From RGIG3528 sp964653855 (GTDB taxonomy: Bacteria; Bacillota; Clostridia; Lachnospirales; Lachnospiraceae), in NCBI GenBank assembly GCA_964653855.1, contig CAZZFV010000005.1, positions 1-64,000 of the forward strand: DNA of 64,000 nt. The letters run 5' to 3'. A program made the position numbers and the translations under genes. The notes under the pieces are model-generated. The model was given only the letters and a program-made list of their open reading frames with translations, ran no database searches and was not told where the DNA came from. Shown in pieces: positions 23,823-33,279 of the stretch (positions within the stretch are counted from its first letter, which is position 1; each line of letters begins with the position of its first letter).

Positions 23823-26395
23823 CACTTCACCACCACGTATCCGTATGCCGGAATCGTGAGTCCGTCAATTGTTTCGTCGATTCCGTTATAGTTTGTGTAA
23901 AGCTTTGCACCGGTTTCGTATTCCGTCAAAAAAATGTTTTCCGTCAAAACCGTATGATTAGTAATACAAGTTGTTCCGATTTTTTCCATAGCTTTTGTAT
24001 ACGACGCTATCGCTTTCTTCATATCGCCTGAAATCAAATCGTATTCGACGGAATAAAGATGCGAGTATTCGGTATCGCGAAGAATGTCGACACTCTTTCC
24101 CGTAAGCGTAAACTTAAGCTCCGCGCCCGTTTCAAGTGCCTGCATCACATAGTAATCATAATCCATCGAATTATTGTTTGCCGTAACGCCCGTATACTCT
24201 GTTCTTCCGTTCAACACAAGTTGCATAAACGGAATCGTACAATAAAACACCGCGTATTCCGATGAATTTCTCGGAATGTCCGTGAGCACCGTTCCGTATT
24301 TAAACTTATCCGCTCTCGGTGACGAAAGTGCTGTTTTACCGGCATTTGTGAGTTCCGTAAGCGCCGCATCCACATACATTTGCGCTTCTGTCGGCGAAAT
24401 ATAATCTCTTCCGTAATCCGCATAATAGTCTGTTCCGAGCGCCGCAACAAAGTAATTTGCGTCTTTTACTTCCGTCTTCTTTAAGAAGTCTTTCACCGTG
24501 TCAAGAAGATAAGTCGGCTTTAACATCATGTACGTAAGCTTGTTTTCGACGGCTTTTCCCTTTGCCGTATCCGTTCCGTATACCGTAAACGTGTTTTTGG
24601 TATAGTCGCTGTCGGCATGCACTTTTCCGATAAACCCGTTTCCCGTCGTATCCCATACTCTCATAAAGTCGGTCCCGAGAAATAGCGTCGAACCCGAATT
24701 CTCAATATATTCTCTCATTTCTTCAAATTCGTCGTCGGTGCCGTTTTCACTCTCAAGCTTACCTTTTCGCATTATCATGTTGTTTTTTCCGCCGTCGAAT
24801 GCACCGAGATAGGAAACATTGTAATTTGTTATATTAAGGTCCTTTAAAATATCCGTAACTTCCGTGTATTCGGTCATCGAATAACGGCTGTTGTAGGGAA
24901 TCCCCGCAATTCGCTCGGTTATCGAAACCGTTCCGTAAAATTCAAGGAACAATTTTGCTTCTGTATTATAGATATTCGCACAATCTTCCCCGAAAATATA
25001 ATCTCCGTAATCGCGCGCCATGTTGTAATAGCTTACGTCTTCACCGTAAAACATATAGCGAACAATAAAATCTTCATGTGTTTGCTCGGAAATCGAAAGA
25101 TATGTGCTCGTGTTATCCGCAAATTCTCCGAACACCGGCACCCATTCGTATTGAGACACGTCATATGTCGCATAAACCTTGTTGAAAAGTCTTCCGGACG
25201 AATTTTCTTCACCGGCCGCAAGCATCGCCTCGATATATGCGTAATCCGCTCCGCTCTCGATTATTCCCATTATTCCGTAAGAAGAAAAAGTGCCTTCTTC
25301 ATAAATCATTCCGAACACGGGCATCATAAGCTCCGTTTCGTATTCGGGAATATAGCGGTAATCCTTATACCAATCGTTGTTGTAAACTGCTCTCACATAA
25401 TCCGGCACCTTGGCGTTGTACGTGTTCATTTCCATGAGTGCGCCGGAACCGTCCGGAATAAGCAAATACCCTTCCGTAACGTCTGTTTTCGAAATTACGC
25501 CGAAATTCGGCAAGACTTCGATATTCGTAATCGTATAATAATCGTTTTCGCTTGCAATCAAATCCGCGGGAACAACGGCAACGAGCTCGTCCCCGTCAAG
25601 ATAAACGTCAAGCGTTATGTCAAATACCGCCGGTTCTTCAAACTCGACCGTAAACCCAAACTCATCCGCATCAAGAAGAAGCATTTCCTTTGTGTATCCG
25701 ACAATCGAGGTCAATTCGATAAGCTGCCTGCAGGCGGAAACGGGAGGATTTCCGACATATGTGCAATTGTAGCAATTGTCTTTTTTACTTTTTTTGTATA
25801 CGAGTGAAAGCGTTTGCTTGTATTTTTTCCCCGCGCTCTCAGTGATTGTTCCTTCTTCTACGGCTTTCGCAAGTCCGTCCGCAAACATTTCATAGTGTTC
25901 AACGGACATTTTTTCGGGCAAATACTCATAAAATCTTTCGCTCGCGCCTTCGTTGAATTCCATGCTTATTCTTACGCCGTTTTCGATTTTTGTAAGCGTN
26001 NNNNNNNNNAACGAATCGTTTTCCGTAACCTGTTTATAGGAAGTCCACTCGTGAAACGTATTGTCTTCTCCCACATAATTTACGATGAGAAGCGACATAT
26101 CGGCTTCCGTTTCCGCTTTTTTACAAAATCCGTAAATCTCGTTTTCCGTATTTTTGTCGTAAAGCGTTATGTTCATGGTCGTCGGATTTATGTAAAGAAT
26201 CTTGTTGTCGCTTTCACCGATTTCAGCATCCGCACTGCCCTTTTCTATTTTCTCGCCGAGTGTCACCGAATAATTACTTTCGTATGTATATTTTGTCTTA
26301 TTGATTCCTAAAAACCGGATCGCAAATATCAAAAGACATATAAAAAGGGCACTTCCCAAAAGTATGGCACTGTAAGTTATTATCCTTTTTTTCAT
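23822..26395 (-). CDS. DUF5696 domain protein, membrane-anchored extracellular
   Basis: The product has about 857 residues, with a 10-N run inside the gene. An N-terminal membrane segment (about 7-30) anchors a large external part. The central region around FGVISKTDVTEGYLLIPDGSGALM and the block EYETELMMPVFGMIYE are typical of DUF5696, and a TIM-barrel-like region with GTDFMRVWDTTGNG and ALGTDYYADYGRD follows. DUF5696 proteins occur beside CUT1 transporters in Firmicutes glycan loci, with no established activity; a glycoside-hydrolase-like fold is plausible. It lies between a Yip1-type protein (8 nt upstream) and the permease pair (1-nt overlap). GGAGACGG precedes the ATG. Confidence 0.8.
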   Translation of the reverse strand: MKKRIITYSAILLGSALFICLLIFAIRFLGINKTKYTYESNYSVTLGEKIEKGSADAEIGESDNKILYINPTTMNITLYDKNTENEIYGFCKKAETEADMSLLIVNYVGEDNTFHEWTSYKQVTENDSXXXXTLTKIENGVRISMEFNEGASERFYEYLPEKMSVEHYEMFADGLAKAVEEGTITESAGKKYKQTLSLVYKKSKKDNCYNCTYVGNPPVSACRQLIELTSIVGYTKEMLLLDADEFGFTVEFEEPAVFDITLDVYLDGDELVAVVPADLIASENDYYTITNIEVLPNFGVISKTDVTEGYLLIPDGSGALMEMNTYNAKVPDYVRAVYNNDWYKDYRYIPEYETELMMPVFGMIYEEGTFSSYGIMGIIESGADYAYIEAMLAAGEENSSGRLFNKVYATYDVSQYEWVPVFGEFADNTSTYLSISEQTHEDFIVRYMFYGEDVSYYNMARDYGDYIFGEDCANIYNTEAKLFLEFYGTVSITERIAGIPYNSRYSMTEYTEVTDILKDLNITNYNVSYLGAFDGGKNNMIMRKGKLESENGTDDEFEEMREYIENSGSTLFLGTDFMRVWDTTGNGFIGKVHADSDYTKNTFTVYGTDTAKGKAVENKLTYMMLKPTYLLDTVKDFLKKTEVKDANYFVAALGTDYYADYGRDYISPTEAQMYVDAALTELTNAGKTALSSPRADKFKYGTVLTDIPRNSSEYAVFYCTIPFMQLVLNGRTEYTGVTANNNSMDYDYYVMQALETGAELKFTLTGKSVDILRDTEYSHLYSVEYDLISGDMKKAIASYTKAMEKIGTTCITNHTVLTENIFLTEYETGAKLYTNYNGIDETIDGLTIPAYGYVVVK
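26000..26009. other. Assembly gap (10 N) inside the DUF5696 gene
   Basis: Both flanks read in the same frame across ten N, so if the gap length is not exact, the missing length still equals 10 modulo 3. The disrupted region is near residue 130, between the N-terminal beta-rich part and the rest. Confidence 0.9.
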
Positions 26396-26403
26396 ACCGT
26401 CTC

Positions 26404-27018
26404 CTAAATACGTCTCATGAGTTCGCCGAAAAATGTTGTGAAAAAGCCTATCATCTGTTCAACAAGCGAAATAAAAAGCACAAGCAAAAACAAAATTATT
26501 ACGGCTGCGACAACCGTCGCAAAAAGCGTCACGATATTCTTAAAAAGTCCGTATTCGTGAATCGTGCAAAGTCCCGAAATCATCATAAATCCGAACCATA
26601 CCCATCCGAATGCGACAACCGCATAAAGTATCGGTGTTTCTTCCTTAATAATAAAATTGCTTAAAAATATGACAATAACCTTCGTAAAAATAACCGGTAT
26701 CAGCGAATAAGTCGTAACGGTAAATATGTCGCCAAGCTTTCCCTTACCGTCAAAAAGTGTGGTGACTGTCCAGTTGCTTAAAGTAAACAAAAGGAAAATC
26801 GTGATCGAGGAAATAAGTGTTCTCATAGAACTCATTTCCGTAATATGGTAATTGTTCATTATGAAGCCCGTGTATTGAACATCCGTACAGCACACGATTC
26901 CGTACAGGAAGAGAAAGAAAAACGAAACCGCATTGCTTCCCATATGTCTGTACTTTGCCTCATAAAAGCCGTCAAAGGGATGAAAAACACAGTGTCCCGC
27001 ATATTTTATTTTGTTCAT
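26404..27018 (-). CDS. Yip1 family membrane protein
   Basis: The product has 204 residues with five hydrophobic segments (about 30-48, 65-85, 100-125, 130-155 and 163-190). The short N-terminus with HPFDGFYEAKYR, then LSNWTVTTLFDGKGKLGDIFTVTTYSLIP, is characteristic of bacterial Yip1-domain proteins. Their function in bacteria is unknown. Its ATG overlaps the stop of the NHL-repeat gene (27018/27015, ATGA) and DUF5696 follows after 8 nt. The tight coupling of these three genes suggests a membrane complex accessory to the flanking sugar transporters. Confidence 0.85.
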   Translation of the reverse strand: MNKIKYAGHCVFHPFDGFYEAKYRHMGSNAVSFFFLFLYGIVCCTDVQYTGFIMNNYHITEMSSMRTLISSITIFLLFTLSNWTVTTLFDGKGKLGDIFTVTTYSLIPVIFTKVIVIFLSNFIIKEETPILYAVVAFGWVWFGFMMISGLCTIHEYGLFKNIVTLFATVVAAVIILFLLVLFISLVEQMIGFFTTFFGELMRRI

Positions 27019-28502
27019 GCTTTCTCCCCCTTCGGCTGTTTTTTATGGTATTTCACTTCACTCATGATAAGCAATCCCACAAGCAAAACAAACACGATCG
27101 CAATTATATAAAAGTTCTCTCTTATCTTTTCCCCTCTGTAGCCCGCATATGCCTTCGAATAATATTCTCTCTGGTTTCCGAGCTTAAAGTAATACATTGC
27201 CTCTTCGTACTCGTCCTGCATGAGAAGGTTTTTGCCCACGCCCACATATGCCACTTCGTAGTTTGCGTTTAATTTTATGCATTCCTTAAAATATGCCGTT
27301 GCCGATTCCCATCTGCCGTAATAATATTCTTCGCTTGCCTTTAACGCATTTTTCCCAAATTCCGTGGGTGTAAGAACATAAATGCATTTTAAATCGGAAT
27401 CCGTTACAATAAGATCGTTTCCGAGCCAAGAAAGAGAAGTCGGATTTTTAAACTCGCCCTTAGAATAGCCGTAGCCTCCGAAAATATTGAGTATCTGACC
27501 GTCGTAGTCGTATAAAAATATTCTGCCCCTTGTGGAATCGAGCACCGCGCTCACGCCGTAATCAGTCACCGAAACATCGATAAACACGCTTTCTCCTTCT
27601 CCCGTATAGAGGTCACCGATCAACGCCTGTCCTTCCGCTCTTATTACATTTTCACCGTTTGAATTAAGCCTAAAAATCTTGCTTTCCGCGTTTGTTTCCT
27701 TGGAAACCGCATACACAAAGCCTTCCGAATCGAGCGCAACATTCGTAAATCCCGGCGCATACGTCTTACCCATTTTCTGTTTTTGAACGTCGGTTGCAAT
27801 CGACTTCCAAAAATATTGAACAAGATTTACGGTCGGCTCGTTTACACCGAAATATCTCGAAAAAGTGCCGTCCGGTTCAAGCTCCACTATTCCTTCGTAG
27901 CTTGACGCAACGACTATATATATTCTGTCGGCGTTATCGACGGTAATCTTTGAAGGCGCATATTCCGTAACGCCCGTCATGTTTTCGGGTGCGGAAATCG
28001 TCCTTAAAAGGAAATACGTTGTGCCGTCGAGCACATATACGTTTTTGTTTCCGGAATCGGCTATATAGAGCTCATTATTCTTTTCGTGATACCATGTGCC
28101 CGTTGGTGCGGAAAGCGTCATCTGGCTTCCGTCCGGGTTCAGTGCTATCTTTCCTTCGCCCGTCTTTAAAACCTTTATCGATATGACAAATGTGCCGTCT
28201 GTTTTAAATACGTTTACACGGCTGCTTGTTTTGTCGGAAACAAATATGCGTCCGTCGGACGACGTACTCACGTCGTCAACCGTTCCGAAAGTAAATCCCG
28301 TTAAGTTATCGTTGTCTATTATCGTCGCAATCTTGAAGGCCGCGGGAACATCCTGCGAATTTCCCCAATAATCGTAAATATATGCCTCATATTCGTATGC
28401 CGAACCGTCGGCCGCATATGCTTTATTTTCGGGAAAAGATAAGCAAACAAATCCCAAAATCAAAAGTACGGCCGTAATTTTTATTTTCAGAACCTTTTTC
28501 AT
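27015..28502 (-). CDS. NHL-repeat beta-propeller protein with TPR and C-terminal membrane anchor
   Basis: The start is taken at the ATG at 28502 (495 residues), because AAAGGA lies 5 nt upstream; the ATG two codons earlier overlaps this site. A signal peptide ends near AYAADG. Five or six NHL-like blades follow (about 65-385), with repeated patterns such as DGRIFVSDKTSSRVNVF, NELYIADSGNKNVYVL and NDLIVTDSDLKCIYVL. A TPR-like pair (about 390-455) includes YYYGRWESATAYFKECIKL. A membrane segment (about 463-483) and a basic tail end it. The propeller is outside the cell, probably binding ligand or partner proteins. It starts 2 nt after the permease stop. Confidence 0.82.
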   Translation of the reverse strand: MKKVLKIKITAVLLILGFVCLSFPENKAYAADGSAYEYEAYIYDYWGNSQDVPAAFKIATIIDNDNLTGFTFGTVDDVSTSSDGRIFVSDKTSSRVNVFKTDGTFVISIKVLKTGEGKIALNPDGSQMTLSAPTGTWYHEKNNELYIADSGNKNVYVLDGTTYFLLRTISAPENMTGVTEYAPSKITVDNADRIYIVVASSYEGIVELEPDGTFSRYFGVNEPTVNLVQYFWKSIATDVQKQKMGKTYAPGFTNVALDSEGFVYAVSKETNAESKIFRLNSNGENVIRAEGQALIGDLYTGEGESVFIDVSVTDYGVSAVLDSTRGRIFLYDYDGQILNIFGGYGYSKGEFKNPTSLSWLGNDLIVTDSDLKCIYVLTPTEFGKNALKASEEYYYGRWESATAYFKECIKLNANYEVAYVGVGKNLLMQDEYEEAMYYFKLGNQREYYSKAYAGYRGEKIRENFYIIAIVFVLLVGLLIMSEVKYHKKQPKGEKA

Positions 28503-28504
28503 GA

Positions 28505-29395
28505 TCATCCTTTCATACCGGAGGTTGCCATGGTTTCGATAACATTGCTTTGAGATACGATAAACACGGTCACGGGAACAATGAGCATTATGAGAGACAC
28601 TGCGGACGATACGCCGCTTCTCGCTATTCCCGATGACGTAATCTGGGACAAAACGTAGCTAAGCGGCTTTATCTCTTCCGAATAAATAAATTCGCCGCCC
28701 GTATTTCCCCAAAGAGACTGAATCGAAAGAATGATGAGCGTAATCCATGCGGGTTTGCAAAGAGGCATCACAACCTTAAAGAACAATTGCATTTCCGTTG
28801 CTCCGTCTATTTTTGCGGCTTCTATCATTTCATCCGGTATCTGAACCATAAAGTTTTTCATGAGATAAAGTCCGAGTGTTCCGCCGATTGCGGGTAAAAT
28901 CACCGCCCAGTAGGTGTTTACGAGTCCCAATTTACTCATGATAAAGTATACGGGAATCTGTGTGACCGAGCCCGAAAACATGAGCGAATAGACAATGACT
29001 TCCGACATCACTTTTGCACCCGGAAACTTATATTTTGCAAGCGGAAAGGCTGCCATGGAACCGAGCAAAACCGTTCCCGCCGTTCCCACGCCCGTTATGA
29101 AAAGCGTGTTAAACGCATATCTCGAAAACGGTATGTCAAAGCCTTCGATAATGTTTCCGAGATCGAAAAAGTTGTTGAGTGTCGGATTTTCAACCGTTAT
29201 AAGCTTAGGCGGAAACAAAAATATTTCGCTCATCGGCTTAAAGGCATTTGCAACGATATTCAAAAGAGGAAGTGCGCTGAACGCCCCGAATATGCCGAGT
29301 ATCAGAGTCAGCAATATGTCTGCGCCGAGGCTTCTGTTTCTTCTTCTTATCTTACGCCCTTTTATGTATCTTTTAAGTTTGTTTGTTTTTTTCAT
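28505..29395 (-). CDS. Carbohydrate ABC transporter permease, MalG type (pair 1)
   Basis: The product has 296 residues with a very basic N-terminus (RYIKGRKIRRRNR) and six membrane segments. The EAA loop is IEAAKIDGATEMQLFFKVVMP near residue 205, and the end is MATSGMKG, typical of CUT1 MalG-like subunits. Its partner at 29400 lies 4 nt upstream. No ATPase is encoded in the locus, so a shared MsmX/MsmK-type ATPase, perhaps the one at 36501, is needed. Confidence 0.88.
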   Translation of the reverse strand: MKKTNKLKRYIKGRKIRRRNRSLGADILLTLILGIFGAFSALPLLNIVANAFKPMSEIFLFPPKLITVENPTLNNFFDLGNIIEGFDIPFSRYAFNTLFITGVGTAGTVLLGSMAAFPLAKYKFPGAKVMSEVIVYSLMFSGSVTQIPVYFIMSKLGLVNTYWAVILPAIGGTLGLYLMKNFMVQIPDEMIEAAKIDGATEMQLFFKVVMPLCKPAWITLIILSIQSLWGNTGGEFIYSEEIKPLSYVLSQITSSGIARSGVSSAVSLIMLIVPVTVFIVSQSNVIETMATSGMKG

Positions 29396-29399
29396 AAAA

Positions 29400-30302
29400 T
29401 CATCCGATCTTTCTCAAAAGCTTTTGAACAAGCACGTTGCAAAGCATCATTATGAAGAAAAGTATTACCGCGATCGTACATGCGTAGCCCATCTCGTATC
29501 TCACATAACCGTAGTCGTGAAGGTGAGTGAGAATCGTGTGTCCCGCATAGTTTACGGACGGAAAGCCGGCAAGCTCCATCGAAATTCCGGAAATCGAAAG
29601 CGAATTCGTGATTTGCATTACGGCGCCGAACATAAGCTGGGGCTTCATCGAAGGAAGCGTGATATACCATAATTCCTGCCAGCGGTTTTTGACACCTTCC
29701 ACACTTGCCGCCTCGTAGAGCGACTTATCTACCGTTTGAAGTCCCGCTATAAACGAAAGGAAGCTCACTCCGAGACTCAGCCACAATTGCACGATTATGA
29801 GAATCGGAAGTATGTATGACGCATTTTCAAACCAAAGAATCGCGTCCTTTATTATTCCGAGCTTCAAAAGCCATGCGTTTGCGTATCCGTAGGTGTCCGA
29901 CGAGAAAATAAGTTTCCACACGAGATATGCGTTTCCCGATATCGACGGAGCATAAAATATAAGCGTGAGTATTGCTCTCGGCACGGGAGGAAGCTCATTT
30001 ATAAGCCACGCAAGAAGAAAGCAAAGTATGTAGCTTAAAGGTCCCGTGACAACCGCAAGCACGAAGGTATTTTTTACCGCGGTCAAAAACACATCGTCAT
30101 CCACAATAAGACTTATGTAATTTTCAAAGCCTATGAACTTCGGCATTTCGGCCATGTTGAAGCTTGTAAAGCTTAAAATTATCGCAACGATGACCGGTAT
30201 AAGGGAAAACAAAACAAAAATCACGGCAAACGGAAGTATCATCAGGTATTTGTCTTTATGCTTATGCCATATTTCCTTAAAGCTTTCCTTTTGATTATTC
30301 AT
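29400..30302 (-). CDS. Carbohydrate ABC transporter permease, MalF type (pair 1)
   Basis: The product has 300 residues with six membrane segments. It begins with a polar helix and KYLMILPFAVIFVLFSLIPV, and has the EAA loop YEAASVEGVKNRWQELWYITLP near residue 212. AAGGTG precedes the ATG at 30302. It follows the binding-protein fusion gene by 20 nt and precedes its MalG-type partner by 4 nt, so these three encode one importer. Confidence 0.88.
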   Translation of the reverse strand: MNNQKESFKEIWHKHKDKYLMILPFAVIFVLFSLIPVIVAIILSFTSFNMAEMPKFIGFENYISLIVDDDVFLTAVKNTFVLAVVTGPLSYILCFLLAWLINELPPVPRAILTLIFYAPSISGNAYLVWKLIFSSDTYGYANAWLLKLGIIKDAILWFENASYILPILIIVQLWLSLGVSFLSFIAGLQTVDKSLYEAASVEGVKNRWQELWYITLPSMKPQLMFGAVMQITNSLSISGISMELAGFPSVNYAGHTILTHLHDYGYVRYEMGYACTIAVILFFIMMLCNVLVQKLLRKIG

Positions 30303-30322
30303 CTTAAAACACCTTTCGTTTT

Positions 30323-33199
30323 TTATTCGTTAACTTCCGTTTCGATTCCGAATTCCGTACGTTTCTTTAAGAGCTCCTTGTCTATCGCCTTTACGTTTAA
30401 ATAAAGCGTTTCTCTCGGATTCGAATCGTTTGCCACAACGTCGTCAAACGCGTAGCTTACCATTCTGCTTGTCATGTAGCTTCCGGGCACGGCGGGAATT
30501 CCCTTTGTGTTTTCGAGCTGCGCGGAAAGCGCCCTGTACTCTGCCGCGCTCCAAGGAAGATTTTTAAGAACCGTCTTATCCGCGGCCGCATATCTTGCAG
30601 CCGTTCCCATAACGGATTCTATCGTCGTCGCATAATTTAACTGTGCTTCCGATCCGGTCCACCATTTTAAAAATTCCCAAGCCTCTTCTTGCATATCGGA
30701 AGAAGCGAGAATTACGCTTTGCGAAGTGTCAGTCACGAAAGTATTGTCAATCGTTCCGTCTTCCTTTAATGTGCCCGGAAATGCCGCAAACGACCAAAGA
30801 CCTTTTATTTCGGGCGCAAAGATTTCTAAGTTGCAATATGTCGTGTAATTTGCGATTCCTATAGGCATTTCGCCCGTTCTGAAACGGTTTGTGAAATCGA
30901 CGGACACCTGGAGCTTGTAGCACGTGAAGAAGTCCGTGAGATTTTTGAACGCTTCCATCGCAACGCTCGATTTGAGCCCCGAAGCGGAGCCGTAGTTTAC
31001 GCCCTCTCCCAAATAATAGTCGCCGCCGTATTGAAATACCATCGACGAATATATTTCGGTTTTCGGCATATAAAAATCATAATTGTTTCTTTGAAGTATC
31101 GGAATTATTTCTCTTATGTCATCCCATGTTTCGGGAACCGAAAGTCCCAGCTCCGAAAGCACGTCGGACCTGTAAAACGTCATCATAAACGTCTGTGTTT
31201 CCGGAAGTCCGTAAACCTTGTCCATATATGTGGCGCCCGTAATCGCACTTTCGTAAAATCTTTCCGCCTCTTCTTCAAATCCTTCAAGATCGGACACCGC
31301 GACAAGCGCGTTTCTCATCGCAAAATCGGAAAGTGTCCCTTGTGAAACCCCCACAAGCACATCGGGGCCGTTTCCGGTGAGCGCCGCACGAAGCACGACG
31401 CCGAGAGGAATAAGCTGTAATTTTACCGGTATGTCGTATTCCGGAATAAATTCTTCGTCTATCATATTTTGAAGAATCTGAGCCTGCTCCTTGCCCGCCG
31501 AAACCATCCACACCGTGAGCACGTCGTCATCGTTTGCGTCATAGTCTTCGGAACTCGTAACTTCGTCCGTTTTTACAAAGAACGACGCAAAGAATCTCAC
31601 GGCACCGTAATATGCGTTCTTAAAAAATCCCGCCGTCGGCTTTTCGATTTCCCCGTTTTCCCCGGAAAGATAAATCGAATCGATTTCGAGAGGCATTTCG
31701 GATATGTTTACGGCCCACGTTCCGAGCGCGGAAATGTTGCTCTTCCATCTCGAAAGCTCCTTTGTGACGCTTTCGGGGTCCAATGACAACTCTTCCGCCT
31801 CTATTGCCATTTTTTCGAGGAGCGCCGTGTTTTCGCCCTTTTCACCCGTTATATAAATCATTTCGTTTAGGCATGCGGTCAGTCTTTCCGCTTCCGTACT
31901 CATTACCGATTCAAACTCGGGCACTTTTTTCCTTATTTCATAATCTATGTATTCACTGGGCGCGGTACCCGTGAGCGTAACAACCTTTAAGTAAAGACGG
32001 TTTAAGTTATACATGCTCTCTTCCACTTCCGTGAGCACAGCCCCAAAGTCTCCGAGCACGACTTCAAGAGTTATCGTGTTTGAACCTTTTGTAAACAGGA
32101 AAAGCATCGGATTTCCGTCCGCATCCGATATCGTATAATTTGTCATGTCGCCCGTATAATCAAAGGAAATCTTTTCCGCTTCCGCATAAGGCACAACGTC
32201 GTTTACGTAAAGTCTTCTGTATGATGTGACACCGCGCTTTTCGGATTGTCTTCCCTTAAACGTGATTTCATAAAGCCCGGTTTCGGGAACTTCAACTTCC
32301 CATGTGACAGTATCTCCCGATGTCTTAAAAGAATCTCCGCCTATCGTGTTGTAAACGATATTGTACGGATGATAAGGCGAAAGCGAGGAATCCGAATAAT
32401 TTTTGTTTATGTTGATCGAACGGCTGCTTTTCTTAATCGAAAGCGTGATTCCGTCCGCTCTTTCGGCTTCACCTTTAAGCGTTTCCTTATCGTATACCGT
32501 GTAGATGCTTTTTAATTCTTCGATTACTTCCGAATAACTTCTTGTTTCTTCCTTTGCCTCAAAGGAAAATTCCTTTATCGCAAGCGATTCCTTTACGGAT
32601 TCGAGCGTTACGGTATGTGTCCCTTCAGACAGATATACCGTTAACGGCGACTCGTTTCTCCTTCCGTAGTCTTCTATGTAAACCGTCTTGTCCGCATAAA
32701 TTTCCGTGGCAGACGGCCTGATTTCGTTGTCATTTTTTACTTTTATCTCATTGTCCTGCCATGTACGCTTAAACAAAATTTGAGAAAGCGCGTCATAACA
32801 GAGTTCATTGTCTATTAAAATTTTTCTCTGTATGTCCGATGTCGTTCCGGGAATTGCCATGTAGGTAACGCACATGTTGTAAAATCCGGCTTCCTTAACG
32901 TCAAACGAAAAAGTAACCGTTCCCTCTTCCGATGTGACAAGATATCCGTCCGTGTATTCGGCATTCATTTTTTCATCCGAAGCAAACACGGATATGTCCA
33001 CATCGATCGTATCCTCTGCCATAACCCCCGCATAACCGTTTTCTGTCAGATAGTTGTTATACGATTCTTCATAAGTTGTGCCCGTAAGTCTGTCCGTCGA
33101 TAAATTCACGGAATCGTCCGATGCAAAATGTTTAATTATGATTATCCCGACAATCAAGACAAATACGCATGCGGTTATAATTAAATTCTTTTTCTTCAT
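30323..33199 (-). CDS. Membrane-anchored solute-binding protein fused to two carbohydrate-binding-like domains
   Basis: The product has 958 residues, against about 420-550 for ordinary family 1 binding proteins. A membrane segment at about 6-24 lacks a lipobox Cys, so it is probably an uncleaved anchor. Two beta-sandwich regions resembling CBM6/CBM35-like galactose-binding folds follow (about 50-225 and 265-410), each with a strand such as VTFSFDVKEAGFYNMCVTY or VTWEVEVPETGLYEITFKG. A helical linker leads to a family 1 binding domain (about 565-958): VWMVSAGKEQAQILQNMI, NGPDVLVGVSQ, GLPETQTFMMTFYR and EEAWEFLKWW. It should bind a polysaccharide and hand oligosaccharides to permease pair 1, which follows by 20 nt. 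Confidence 0.8.
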   Translation of the reverse strand: MKKKNLIITACVFVLIVGIIIIKHFASDDSVNLSTDRLTGTTYEESYNNYLTENGYAGVMAEDTIDVDISVFASDEKMNAEYTDGYLVTSEEGTVTFSFDVKEAGFYNMCVTYMAIPGTTSDIQRKILIDNELCYDALSQILFKRTWQDNEIKVKNDNEIRPSATEIYADKTVYIEDYGRRNESPLTVYLSEGTHTVTLESVKESLAIKEFSFEAKEETRSYSEVIEELKSIYTVYDKETLKGEAERADGITLSIKKSSRSININKNYSDSSLSPYHPYNIVYNTIGGDSFKTSGDTVTWEVEVPETGLYEITFKGRQSEKRGVTSYRRLYVNDVVPYAEAEKISFDYTGDMTNYTISDADGNPMLFLFTKGSNTITLEVVLGDFGAVLTEVEESMYNLNRLYLKVVTLTGTAPSEYIDYEIRKKVPEFESVMSTEAERLTACLNEMIYITGEKGENTALLEKMAIEAEELSLDPESVTKELSRWKSNISALGTWAVNISEMPLEIDSIYLSGENGEIEKPTAGFFKNAYYGAVRFFASFFVKTDEVTSSEDYDANDDDVLTVWMVSAGKEQAQILQNMIDEEFIPEYDIPVKLQLIPLGVVLRAALTGNGPDVLVGVSQGTLSDFAMRNALVAVSDLEGFEEEAERFYESAITGATYMDKVYGLPETQTFMMTFYRSDVLSELGLSVPETWDDIREIIPILQRNNYDFYMPKTEIYSSMVFQYGGDYYLGEGVNYGSASGLKSSVAMEAFKNLTDFFTCYKLQVSVDFTNRFRTGEMPIGIANYTTYCNLEIFAPEIKGLWSFAAFPGTLKEDGTIDNTFVTDTSQSVILASSDMQEEAWEFLKWWTGSEAQLNYATTIESVMGTAARYAAADKTVLKNLPWSAAEYRALSAQLENTKGIPAVPGSYMTSRMVSYAFDDVVANDSNPRETLYLNVKAIDKELLKKRTEFGIETEVNE

Positions 33200-33221
33200 A
33201 TCAATCTCCGTGAATCACTAT

Positions 33222-33256
33222 GACATGAAGGGGCAAATATATTGCCCCTTTATGTC
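33222..33256 (-). promoter_or_regulatory. Strong intercistronic hairpin between the two binding-protein genes
   Basis: The arms GACATGAAGGGGCAA and TTGCCCCTTTATGTC pair almost perfectly around ATATA. No T run follows on the minus strand, so it is likelier an mRNA-stabilising or partial-attenuation element that lets the upstream binding protein exceed downstream products. It could also act as a terminator on the plus strand, where T-rich sequence follows, but no plus-strand gene ends there. Confidence 0.6.
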
Positions 33257-33279
33257 TCGTTTTATTTTTTTGTTTTTGA

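Noticed and set aside
33222..33256. Plus-strand terminator
   Set aside because: T-rich sequence follows on the plus strand, but no plus-strand gene ends there; listed as an intercistronic hairpin instead.
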